The notes below the pieces were generated by a model that saw nothing but the letters and a program-made list of their open reading frames with translations, made no database searches and was not told the origin of the DNA. Source: Thermus_A sp040290245 (GTDB lineage Bacteria > Deinococcota > Deinococci > Deinococcales > Thermaceae). From it: DNA of 9,352 bases. The translations under genes were made by a program, and so were the position numbers. Shown here one piece after another: positions 1-6,557 of the stretch (positions are counted from its first letter, which is position 1; every line of letters begins with the position of its first letter). Where the stretch lies: positions 1 through 9,352 of the forward strand of contig NZ_PSMQ01000059.1 in NCBI RefSeq assembly GCF_040290245.1. The letters run 5' to 3'.

Positions 1-2958
1 CAAGGCCTCAAAGGGCAGGTCCAACACCCCTTGGTACGAAGCCCCTTCTCCCTCGAGGGTCAGGGGGCCCCTGACCCGGTAGCGGAGCTGGCCCTCTTCC
101 AGGCCCGCCCAAAGGGTGAAGGGCAGTGGACCCACCCCCGACTCCACCCTTCCTTCCCCCTTGAGGGCCAAGGCCTGCCAAGGCCCCTCCAGGCTCAGCG
201 CCCCCTGGAAAGGGGGCTTGAGGTGGAGGGAAAGCCGCGCCCCTTCCGGGCCCAGCTCCCCCTCCCCTGTGGCATAGAGCGTGTCTAAAAAGACCTGGGC
301 GGACAAGGGGCCCCTTCCCTCCAACAGCGCCTGTCCGTAAGGGGAGGAGGCTTTGAGCCTTCCGCCCGTGTCTTCGAAGCGGCCAGAAAGGCGCAAGGGA
401 AGGCCAAACGACCCCAGGTCCGCCTCGTTGAAAAAGGCGGCGTAGCGGAGCCTTCCATCGTAGAACCCCGCCCCCCAGGCCCGGCCCCCAAGGCCGGAAA
501 AGGTGAAGCGGAGCCGCCCCCCCTCCCCCCGCACGGACAGCCGGACCTGTGGGAAGGTGAGTAGGGCCTGGGGGCGAAGCGCCGGGAGGTTTAGGTTCCC
601 GGCCAGCCTGCCCTCCCCCAGGTAAGGCAAAAAGAGGCGGCCCGATAAGGCCAGGCTCCGCCAGGGTCCTTCCGCACGCACCTTCCCGTACCGGGTAGAA
701 AGGAGGATCCGGCCTTGCCCCAGACCGCCCGCAGCCTCGAGGGCAAACCCCTCCCCCCGGTAGCGTCCCGCGATCCGGGCGGAAAACCCTCCATCCGGCC
801 GCACCTCCCCCACCCGCCTTAAGCCGTCCCCCTGGGAAGCGAACAGGCGAACCCCCCCCGGGTCCAGGGCAAAGGCCAAAGGGGGGAGCTCCAAGCCCTC
901 CAAACCCCAGTTCACCCGGCCCGAAAGCCGAAGCCGGGGGTAAACCTCCCCCCTTCCTTCCAGAAGGCCCCGGGCCTCGGCCCGAACCCGCTTTCCTTCT
1001 CCCAAGAGGAGGAGGCGCTGGTAAGGGGGGGAGTCCAGGCTGGCCCACCCCCAAAACCCCTCCCGGTAACCGAAGTCGGCCTGGAGCCTCACGCCTCCAA
1101 GGGCCATACCCCCCCGCACGCGAAGCCCTTCCTGGGGGGAGGCGTAGGTGACGGAAAGCCCTTCCGAAAATAGACGAAGGCCCTTCTCGTCATACACGCC
1201 GGAAAAGGGCCGAGCACCCAAAGGGGTCCGGACCTCCCCCCGGATCCGGGCCCCCAGGGTGAACAGGTCCAGCCGGGCCTCGGCGTACCGGCCTTTTACC
1301 CGGAGGGTCCCCGAGAGCCCCTTTTGGTACACCGCCCGGCCAAAGACGAGAAACCGGTCCCCCACCTCAACGGGAAGCCCCTTGAAATCTAGGCGAAAGA
1401 CCCCGTCCTTGTAAACCCCCAAGGCCCCGGGGGCCTCGAGGAAAACCCCCCCTCCCCCCGCCTGCCAAAGGCGAAGGGGGGCCGCCGCATAGGGCGAGTC
1501 GTAGGAAAGACGGGCCTCGAGGCGGCCCCTTTGAAGCCGCCCCTCCCCCTTGAGACTCCCCACGGAAAGGGGGGTAGGGGCGAGGAAAAGCTGCAAGGCA
1601 TCCCAACTTCCTGAAAGGCCTACCGGCCCCAGCCGCCCTTTCACCTGGTTTCCCTTTCCCTCGAGGCTGCCGGAAAGGTCCAGTCCCCGGGTAAGCACCA
1701 GGCCGACCCCAGGGCTTTCCACCCGGGCCCTCCAGGCATCCCCCTCGCTTTGGAAGACAACCCGGGCCCGTCCTTGGAGGGGACGGGGCCAGACCACCTC
1801 CCCTTGAGCCCTTGTCCTCACCCCTTCCCCGAAAAGCGCCACCCGGCTTCCCAGCTCATCCTCGAGGCGGGCCTGGTACCGCCCCCCCCTAAGGTCCAAC
1901 CGCACCCGGTAGGCCCGGTCCAGATACCGGCTTTCCGCCTGGCCCTTAAGCCAGAAGACCCCGTCAAACCCCAGGCTTCCCGATAGGGTAAGGGGCTGGC
2001 CCAAGAACCGGCCTCCTCCCCGGTAGGCCCCTTCCAGGTGAAGCCTCTCCCAGCCCTCGCCCCTAAGGTGCAAAACCCCCTGGCCCTCCACGGGCAGGGC
2101 CAGGTGGAAATGCCGGGCCAAGGCGGGAAGGCTGGGCCTGGCCTGGACCTGAAAGCGGTACCGGCTCGCCTTTAAGTCCACCTCGGCCCGGGCCTCCACG
2201 GGCCCCTGGAGCCCCACGCCCTTAAGCCGGGCCAGGACCCGGTCGTCTTTGAACTCCACAGACCCCTCCACCTCGGAGATCTCAAACCCCACGAGGCGGA
2301 GCCTTCCCCCCCGGAGCTCGTTTTCCCCCACCACCCCGGAAGGACCAACCCTCCACACCCCCTCGGCCCTGCCCCCCAGGAGTTCCGGATAGTAGAAGGA
2401 AAGGGCCCTAAGCTCCCCCTGGTAGCGCACCTCCCAAGAGGAAAGCTCCCTGTCCAGGGCCTTTGCCTCCCCCTGGAGGCTGCCCCCGGGAAGGCGGGCT
2501 AGAAAGCGGTAGGGGTTTTCCCCCCTCAGGGTGAGGCGAAGGGGGGGAAGGTGGAGCCTTTGGCCCTGGGGAAGGCTCACCTCCACCTCCTTTAGGACAA
2601 GGCTTCTAAAGACCAGCCGCACGGGAGGCGGCGGTGCTTTCGCCTCGGGGATGAGGGCCTCCCAGCGGGGCTCGAGGCGGGCCCCTTCCAGGCGGAGGCT
2701 CAAGGGAAGCTCCTTCCTAAAGAGCCCCAGGAGGTCGTAAAAGACCCAAAGCCTCTTTGCCTTAAGCCTGAGATCCGGGGAGGCCAGGTCCACCCCCTCG
2801 AGGCGGAGGCCAAAGAGGAGATGCCCCCGGACGGACTGGACCGTGCCGGAAAACCCCAGAAGGGGAAGGGCCTTCTCGGTGGCGAAGTGGAGGAAGGGAG
2901 GAAACCCTAACAGGAGACCCACCCCCACCCCCAGGGCCACCAGGAGCCACCGCCTCAC
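1..2958 (-). CDS. tamB: TamB/AsmA-like translocation and assembly module protein, C-terminus cut off by window edge
   Basis: The minus-strand frame from a GTG at 2958 stays open for all 986 codons to position 1; I read every triplet and found no stop. The protein starts with VRRWLLVALGVGVGLLLGF, a short basic end plus a hydrophobic inner-membrane anchor. Next comes a typical TamB/AsmA entry with segments such as VRGHLLFGLRLEGVDL, LWVFYDLLGL and PLSLRLEGARLEP. The rest is long, monotonous beta-rich sequence of alternating hydrophobic residues with Gly and charged turns (for example VEGQGVLHLRGEGWERL), as expected of the beta-taco groove that spans the periplasm. The diagnostic C-terminal DUF490 domain would lie beyond the left edge and is not seen. 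Family members help move phospholipids or assemble outer-membrane proteins, usually with an Omp85 partner; one is encoded at the right end of this window. The GTG start keeps the anchor and has a -10 box 7 nt upstream. An AsmA-like protein without DUF490 is the alternative. Confidence 0.85.
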   Translation of the reverse strand, partial: MRRWLLVALGVGVGLLLGFPPFLHFATEKALPLLGFSGTVQSVRGHLLFGLRLEGVDLASPDLRLKAKRLWVFYDLLGLFRKELPLSLRLEGARLEPRWEALIPEAKAPPPPVRLVFRSLVLKEVEVSLPQGQRLHLPPLRLTLRGENPYRFLARLPGGSLQGEAKALDRELSSWEVRYQGELRALSFYYPELLGGRAEGVWRVGPSGVVGENELRGGRLRLVGFEISEVEGSVEFKDDRVLARLKGVGLQGPVEARAEVDLKASRYRFQVQARPSLPALARHFHLALPVEGQGVLHLRGEGWERLHLEGAYRGGGRFLGQPLTLSGSLGFDGVFWLKGQAESRYLDRAYRVRLDLRGGRYQARLEDELGSRVALFGEGVRTRAQGEVVWPRPLQGRARVVFQSEGDAWRARVESPGVGLVLTRGLDLSGSLEGKGNQVKGRLGPVGLSGSWDALQLFLAPTPLSVGSLKGEGRLQRGRLEARLSYDSPYAAAPLRLWQAGGGGVFLEAPGALGVYKDGVFRLDFKGLPVEVGDRFLVFGRAVYQKGLSGTLRVKGRYAEARLDLFTLGARIRGEVRTPLGARPFSGVYDEKGLRLFSEGLSVTYASPQEGLRVRGGMALGGVRLQADFGYREGFWGWASLDSPPYQRLLLLGEGKRVRAEARGLLEGRGEVYPRLRLSGRVNWGLEGLELPPLAFALDPGGVRLFASQGDGLRRVGEVRPDGGFSARIAGRYRGEGFALEAAGGLGQGRILLSTRYGKVRAEGPWRSLALSGRLFLPYLGEGRLAGNLNLPALRPQALLTFPQVRLSVRGEGGRLRFTFSGLGGRAWGAGFYDGRLRYAAFFNEADLGSFGLPLRLSGRFEDTGGRLKASSPYGQALLEGRGPLSAQVFLDTLYATGEGELGPEGARLSLHLKPPFQGALSLEGPWQALALKGEGRVESGVGPLPFTLWAGLEEGQLRYRVRGPLTLEGEGASYQGVLDLPFEAL

Positions 2959-2965
2959 AACCCTA

Positions 2966-2971
2966 AGGATA
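2966..2971 (-). promoter_or_regulatory. Predicted -10 box of the tamB-like gene
   Basis: The minus strand reads TATCCT here, followed by exactly 7 nt and then the GTG start at 2958. This geometry would place the transcript start at or next to the start codon, as in leaderless mRNAs of the Deinococcota. No convincing -35 hexamer sits at 16-18 bp. There is only a weak TTAGGG-type stretch before the GTG, which is not well placed as a Shine-Dalgarno site. Confidence 0.45.
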
Positions 2972-3005
2972 CCGAGAGGATATGAAAGCCGCGTGGCAAA
3001 CCCCT

Positions 3006-3011
3006 TAGCAT
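3006..3011 (+). promoter_or_regulatory. Predicted -10 box of the acylphosphatase gene
   Basis: TAGCAT lies 6 nt before the ATG at 3018. An ATGAAA at 2982-2987 matches the TTGACA -35 consensus at four of six positions with an 18-bp spacer. The 59-bp gap between the divergent tamB-like gene and this gene therefore appears to hold two opposed promoters. The 6-nt spacing predicts a leaderless or nearly leaderless mRNA, although GAGG just before the ATG could act as a poorly spaced ribosome site. Confidence 0.4.
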
Positions 3012-3017
3012 GAGGCC

Positions 3018-3284
3018 ATGGCGCGGATGGTTGCCCTGGTGAAAGGACGGGTGCAAGGCGTCGGGTACCGGGCCTTCGCCCAGCAGAAGGCCCTGGAGCT
3101 TGGGCTTTCCGGGTACGCAGAGAATCTACCCGACGGCCGGGTGGAGGTGGTGGCGGAAGGACCCAGGGAGGTTCTGGAGCTTTTCCTGCACCACCTCAGG
3201 CAGGGCCCCAGGCTCGCCCGGGTGGAGGGGGTGGAGGTCAGCTGGGGAGAGGAGACGGGGCTGAAGGGCTTCCACACCTACTAG
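3018..3284 (+). CDS. acyP: Acylphosphatase
   Basis: This 88-residue protein is the usual size for a stand-alone acylphosphatase, a small cytoplasmic alpha/beta enzyme that hydrolyses the carboxyl-phosphate bond of acyl phosphates. The first signature, GRVQGVGYRAF (residues 10-20), forms the phosphate-binding loop and contains the catalytic Arg18. The second, GYAENLPDGRVEVVAEG (about 32-48), contains the catalytic Asn36. Both key residues are present and the protein ends in a typical short beta strand (KGFHTY). The ATG at 3018 places the first motif at the normal distance from the N-terminus. The gene diverges from the tamB-like gene and converges with hflX, with only 3 bp between the two stop codons. 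Family assignment is near certain; the physiological substrate is unknown. Confidence 0.96.
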   Translation: MARMVALVKGRVQGVGYRAFAQQKALELGLSGYAENLPDGRVEVVAEGPREVLELFLHHLRQGPRLARVEGVEVSWGEETGLKGFHTY

Positions 3285-3287
3285 GGC

Positions 3288-4928
3288 TCAGGCCCAAGCC
3301 TGGGGCCTGACCCCCTGGGCGAGTAGGACCTCCCTTAGGCGGGCCTTAAGCGCCTCCAACCCTGTCCCCTTGAGGGCAGAGACGGCCACCCCGCCCAGGC
3401 GGTCCTGGAGGTAGGAGAGGTCGTAAGGGGCGGCTTTATCCGCCTTGTTCAAGGCAAGGACCCGGGGGGCCCCCACCTCGAGGCCTCGGAGCACCTCCTC
3501 CACCACCCGGTACCGCTCCAAAGCCCCCTCCCGGGAGGTGTCCAGAACGTGGACCAAAACCTGGGCTTCCCGCACCTCCTCCAGGGTCGCCCTAAAGGCC
3601 GTGAAAAGGGTCTCCGGCATATGGCGGATAAACCCCACCGTGTCCGTGTACAACACCTCCCCCAGGCCTGGGATGAACCCCTTGCGGGTGAGGGGGCGAA
3701 GGGTGGCGAAGAGCTTGTCCTCCCCATCCTCCCCGGCTTTGGCCAGGGCCCGCATCAGGGTGGTCTTGCCCGCGTTGGTGTACCCCACCACCGCCACCAC
3801 CGGCACCCCTTGCCGCCTCCTTTGGCGGCGGGCCTCCTGGCGGCGCAGAGCGTAGGCCTCGAGTTTTTCCGTGAGGTGGTGGATCCGGTCTAAAAGCCTC
3901 CGCCGGTCTACCTCCAGCTTGGTCTCCCCAGGACCCCGGGTCCCGATCCCACCCCCCAGCCGGGAAAGCGCTTTCCCCTTGCCCACAAGCCTGGGCAGAA
4001 GGTATTTGAGCTGGGCCAGCTCCACCTGGGCCTGGGCCTCGGGGGTACGGGCGTGGAGGGCAAAGATGTCCAGGATCAGCTGGGTCCGGTCCAGGACCTT
4101 GAGCCCCGTAAGGGCCTCGATCTCGCGGGCCTGGGCGGGGGTGAGGTCCAGGCCGAAGATCAGCGTGGAGGCATCCTGGTGGTAGGCCAGGCTCTTCAGC
4201 TCCTCCAGCTTCCCCAGCCCCACCAGGCTCCTGGGGTCCAGGGCCTTTCGGAAAACCAGGCTCCGCCCCGCCACCACCCCGCCCGCGGTGCGGACCAGTT
4301 CCGCCATCTCCTCCAGGTTCGCCTCCGCCTCCAGCCCCTCCCCCAGGTCCACCCCCACCAGAATAACCCGCTCCCCCTGGCCGTCCTTGACCTCCAGAAG
4401 CCGGCCGTGGCGGGAAAGCTCCTCCTCTAGGGCTAAAACCGCGCCCATAAGGTCAAACTCCTGCCAGGCGAAGGGGGGCCTGGGGGGCAGGATCTGCCAG
4501 TCCTCCTCCCGGGCCTTGGGCGGGGAAAGGAGGGCCAGGTGCAAAAGTCCAGCCTCCCCCTCCTGCACCTCGAGGGCGGCCATGGCGTCCAGCCGGTTTA
4601 GGAAAAGAACGGAAAGGTCCTGCCGGGAAAACCCGCCCTCAGAAAGGTGGGTGTGGAGGACCCGGAAACCGGAAAGCCGGGTCTCCACATAGGGCCTTTC
4701 CGGGATGGGAAGCTCCTTGGCATCCCCCACCGCCACCCGCACCACCCGGCCTTCCCGGTCCAGAAGGAGGCTAATGGGGCGCCGGATCTCCCAGGAAAGC
4801 TGGGCCAGGGCGCGGGAGACCTCCGGGGTGATCACCCGGTCCTTGGGCAGGCGGCGGCGGTACAGGTTGGTTAACCGCTTAAGTTCGCTCTTCTTGAGGC
4901 CGCTGGTTCGTCCGAAGACCTTCTCCAC
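3288..4928 (-). CDS. hflX: Long-form GTPase HflX
   Basis: HflX is a ribosome-associated GTPase that, where studied, splits stalled or hibernating 70S ribosomes after stress such as heat. The protein has 546 residues, over 100 more than E. coli HflX. Residues about 187-315 form the HflX N-terminal subdomain. The glycine-rich linker with RGPGETKLEVDRRRL (331-345) and a basic coiled coil to about 373 follow. The G domain has G1 GYTNAGKT (382-389), G3 DTVGFI (429-434), G4 NKAD (494-497) and G5 SAL (517-519). The switch I region reads FATLRPLTRKG, whereas many relatives have FATLDPTTR. Residues 1-186 are an extra domain with a HTH...SRQD motif, treated in the findings. The GTG start at 4928 is preceded by AAGGGA as a possible ribosome site. 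Downstream, only 3 bp separate its stop from that of the convergent acylphosphatase. Confidence 0.96.
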   Translation of the reverse strand: MEKVFGRTSGLKKSELKRLTNLYRRRLPKDRVITPEVSRALAQLSWEIRRPISLLLDREGRVVRVAVGDAKELPIPERPYVETRLSGFRVLHTHLSEGGFSRQDLSVLFLNRLDAMAALEVQEGEAGLLHLALLSPPKAREEDWQILPPRPPFAWQEFDLMGAVLALEEELSRHGRLLEVKDGQGERVILVGVDLGEGLEAEANLEEMAELVRTAGGVVAGRSLVFRKALDPRSLVGLGKLEELKSLAYHQDASTLIFGLDLTPAQAREIEALTGLKVLDRTQLILDIFALHARTPEAQAQVELAQLKYLLPRLVGKGKALSRLGGGIGTRGPGETKLEVDRRRLLDRIHHLTEKLEAYALRRQEARRQRRRQGVPVVAVVGYTNAGKTTLMRALAKAGEDGEDKLFATLRPLTRKGFIPGLGEVLYTDTVGFIRHMPETLFTAFRATLEEVREAQVLVHVLDTSREGALERYRVVEEVLRGLEVGAPRVLALNKADKAAPYDLSYLQDRLGGVAVSALKGTGLEALKARLREVLLAQGVRPQAWA

Positions 4929-4937
4929 CTGTCCCTT

Positions 4938-4948
4938 TTCAGTATACC
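4938..4948. promoter_or_regulatory. Divergent hflX/ydcF promoter with palindromic -10 element
   Basis: The sequence TTCAGTATACC contains the palindrome GTATAC. On the minus strand it gives TATACT preceded by TGG, a good extended -10, 12 nt before the hflX GTG (predicted leader about 5 nt). On the plus strand it gives TATACC exactly 7 nt before the TTG at 4956. The entire gap between the two divergent genes is 27 bp, so the two polymerases would compete for the same base pairs. The same 11 bp occur between the pnp and bamA genes. The -35 regions are weak on both sides. Confidence 0.5.
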
Positions 4949-4955
4949 ACAGGGG

Positions 4956-5531
4956 TTGAGACCGGCCTCCTCCTGGCGTAGGCTCCTAAGCGTGTGGCTC
5001 CTTTTCGCCCTTGCCCTGGCCCTCGGCCCCTATGAGTACGCGGTGGTCCCGGGCGCGGCCCAGTACGACGGCACCCCCTCCCCTGCCTTCGCCCGCAGGC
5101 TTCTGGCCGCGCTCGAGCTTTACCAAAAGGGCCAGGTCCTGCGCATCGCCGTGGCCGGGGGCCGGCGGCCGGGGGACCGGGTGAGCGAGGGGGAGGCGGG
5201 CTGCGCTTTCTTGAGGGCGCGGGGGGTACCTAAGGACCGCCTTCTCTGTGAGACGAGAAGCCGGAGCACCCATGAAAACCTCAAAAACCTCCGCCCTTTT
5301 CTCAAGGGGCGAGTGCTCATCGTAACCGATGCCCCCCACCTCCGGCGGGCCCTCTTCCTGGCCCGAGGCCTGGGCCTCGAGGCGGATGGGTACCCGGTCC
5401 TTGGCCAGTACAGCCTCAGCTACTGGATCAGGGAGTGGGGCCTTTACCTCCTCTACCGCCTGGGGATTTTTCCTCGAGCCGCCTCAAGGACTCCAGGTAG
5501 CCCTCGAGTAGACCCCGGAACTGGTCTATAA
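4956..5531 (+). CDS. YdcF/SanA-like DUF218 family protein
   Basis: The 191-residue product has the DUF218 (YdcF/SanA/ElyC) pattern. An N-terminal hydrophobic stretch (about 11-24) probably anchors it in the membrane. Then come VVPGAAQYDGTPSPAF (30-45, the family's Gly-Ala and Asp-Gly-x-Pro-Ser motif), RLLAALELYQKG, IAVAGG (64-69), SEGEAGCAFLRARGVP (77-92), the conserved E99..RSRSTHENL (101-109) and VLIVTDAPHLRRA (120-132). Members have been linked to envelope integrity, but no biochemical function is assured. The start is uncertain: TTG 4956 includes the whole hydrophobic segment and sits 7 nt after a TATACC box, whereas GTG 4992 would trim 12 residues and leave most of the hydrophobic part. 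The last 34 codons lie antisense to the end of divIVA. The tail after about residue 173 (AASRTPGSPRVDPGTGL) looks unstructured and may have been shaped by the opposite gene. I do not know its substrate. Confidence 0.85.
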   Translation: MRPASSWRRLLSVWLLFALALALGPYEYAVVPGAAQYDGTPSPAFARRLLAALELYQKGQVLRIAVAGGRRPGDRVSEGEAGCAFLRARGVPKDRLLCETRSRSTHENLKNLRPFLKGRVLIVTDAPHLRRALFLARGLGLEADGYPVLGQYSLSYWIREWGLYLLYRLGIFPRAASRTPGSPRVDPGTGL

Positions 5532-5913
5532 AAAGGTTCCGCTCTGTCCGGACTTGCTCCGCCTCCATCCTCAGGCGCTTGAGCTCCTCCGCCGCCTCCT
5601 TTAAAACCTCATCCTTGGCAGCTTTGGCCTCCTTGAGGATGAGCTCCGCCTCCCGCTCCGCCTGGGCTTTGAGCTCGCGGCCGATGCGCTCCGCCGCCAC
5701 CACCGCCCGCTTGAGCTCCCCTTCCGCCTCCTTTAGCCGGGCAAGCGCCTCCTCCTTCTCCTTCAAAGCATCCCTTAGCCGCTGATTTTCCTCCAGAAGC
5801 GCCTCCATGGCCTCGGCCAGCCGGGCCAGATAGGCCCGCACCTCCTTGACCTTGTACCCCCGGAAGGCCCGAGGAAACTCCTGATAGCGAACGTCCAAAG
5901 GGGTTAGGTCCAT
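5428..5913 (-). CDS. divIVA: DivIVA-like coiled-coil cell division/polarity protein
   Basis: DivIVA-family proteins recognise curved membrane at poles and septa and recruit division or envelope-growth proteins. The 161-residue product has the family N-terminal signature MDLTPLDVRYQEFPRAFRGY (1-20), followed by KVKEVRAYLARL, where members normally show a conserved F..(G/A)Y...EV..FL pattern. Residues about 25-145 are a nearly continuous Glu/Lys/Ala/Leu-rich heptad region, predicted as coiled coil. It ends with ERNLFIDQFRGLLEGYLESL (123-142), typical for the family, and a Gly/Pro/Lys-rich tail. ATG 5913 lies 5 bp after the yggS stop, with GAGG at a suitable distance, so it is the last gene of the pnp-yggS-divIVA operon. 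Its final 34 codons overlap the 3' end of the convergent ydcF-like gene. Both CTCGAG palindromes in the overlap fall in this gene's Leu-Glu frame, which supports it as the more constrained of the two. Confidence 0.9.
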   Translation of the reverse strand: MDLTPLDVRYQEFPRAFRGYKVKEVRAYLARLAEAMEALLEENQRLRDALKEKEEALARLKEAEGELKRAVVAAERIGRELKAQAEREAELILKEAKAAKDEVLKEAAEELKRLRMEAEQVRTERNLFIDQFRGLLEGYLESLRRLEEKSPGGRGGKGPTP

Positions 5914-5918
5914 CGGCC

Positions 5919-6557
5919 TCAGTCTACGCTAAAGACCGCCCGGCCCACCCGGACCAGCGTCGCCCCCTCCTCCACCGCCAGCTCAAAGTCATCGGACATA
6001 CCCATGGAGCGCTCCTTAAGGCCAAAGCGGTCCGCCAAAAGGGAGAGCCGGGCGAAAAGAGGCCGCAGGACAGCCTCCGAGGCGATGGGGGGCACGGTCA
6101 TCAGGCCCTCCACGGTGAGGAAGGGCAGCTCGCGGATCCGGGCCAAGGCCTCGGGGAGCTCCTCCTCCAAGAACCCGTGCTTCTGGGGCTCCCGACCCAG
6201 GTTCACCTCCACCAAGACCCTCAAGGGCCGCCTTTCCTTCTCCCCCACCCGGTTCAAAGCCTGGGCCAGACGCAAGGAATCCAGGGAATGGACCAGGGCG
6301 AAGCGGGGCATGAACCTGGCCTTGTTGGTCTGCAAGGGCCCAATGAAGTGCCACTCGGCGGAAAGGACCCCCATCTTCAAAAGAGCCTCCTGTACCCGGC
6401 TCTCTCCTAGGGGGAAATCCCCATGCGCCAGGACCTTCTCCCGGATCTCCTCCACCGAGTGGCCCTTGGTGACGGCCACAAGCCTCACCTCGCTTGGGGA
6501 GCGCCCCGCCCTCCTGGCCGCCTGAGCGATGCGCTCCAGAACCCTGGGAAGGCTCAT
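5919..6557 (-). CDS. yggS: YggS/ProSC-family PLP homeostasis protein
   Basis: This 212-residue protein is a single-domain TIM-barrel PLP-binding protein of the YggS/YlmE/PROSC family, which buffers free pyridoxal phosphate and affects amino-acid and keto-acid balance; no enzymatic activity is established for the family. The PLP lysine is Lys31 in VAVTKGHS. Other signatures are GESRVQEAL (most relatives have Asn in place of this Ser), WHFIGPLQTNK (68-78), the VNLGREPQKHGF region, GLMTVPP, and the phosphate-binding end SMGMSDDFELAVEEGATLVRVGRAVF. The ATG at 6557 overlaps the pnp stop as ATGA, which suggests translational coupling. The divIVA-like gene follows after 5 bp. A yggS homologue near divIVA also occurs in the ylm division region of Gram-positive bacteria, so the pairing is probably old. 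Confidence 0.95.
   Translation of the reverse strand: MSLPRVLERIAQAARRAGRSPSEVRLVAVTKGHSVEEIREKVLAHGDFPLGESRVQEALLKMGVLSAEWHFIGPLQTNKARFMPRFALVHSLDSLRLAQALNRVGEKERRPLRVLVEVNLGREPQKHGFLEEELPEALARIRELPFLTVEGLMTVPPIASEAVLRPLFARLSLLADRFGLKERSMGMSDDFELAVEEGATLVRVGRAVFSVD

Noticed and set aside
8..1054. A 348-codon open frame on the minus strand rich in Gly, Pro and Arg
   Set aside because: It is a shifted frame on the same strand as the tamB-like gene, with low-complexity composition and no motifs. The tamB frame is open across the entire region and has family-like sequence.
2959..3017. A riboswitch or small RNA in the tamB/acylphosphatase gap
   Set aside because: The 59-bp gap is too short for a structured leader given the opposed promoters, and I see no convincing stem.
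5516..5541. Inverted repeat CGGAAC...GTTCCG as a possible terminator between ydcF and divIVA
   Set aside because: The stem is only 6 bp with a 14-nt loop and no T-run follows on either strand. It lies within divIVA coding sequence, so chance is the simpler explanation.
6004..6525. A 173-codon plus-strand open frame
   Set aside because: It lies antisense to yggS, whose frame shows all the family motifs; the plus frame is Ser/Arg/Lys-rich without recognisable features.
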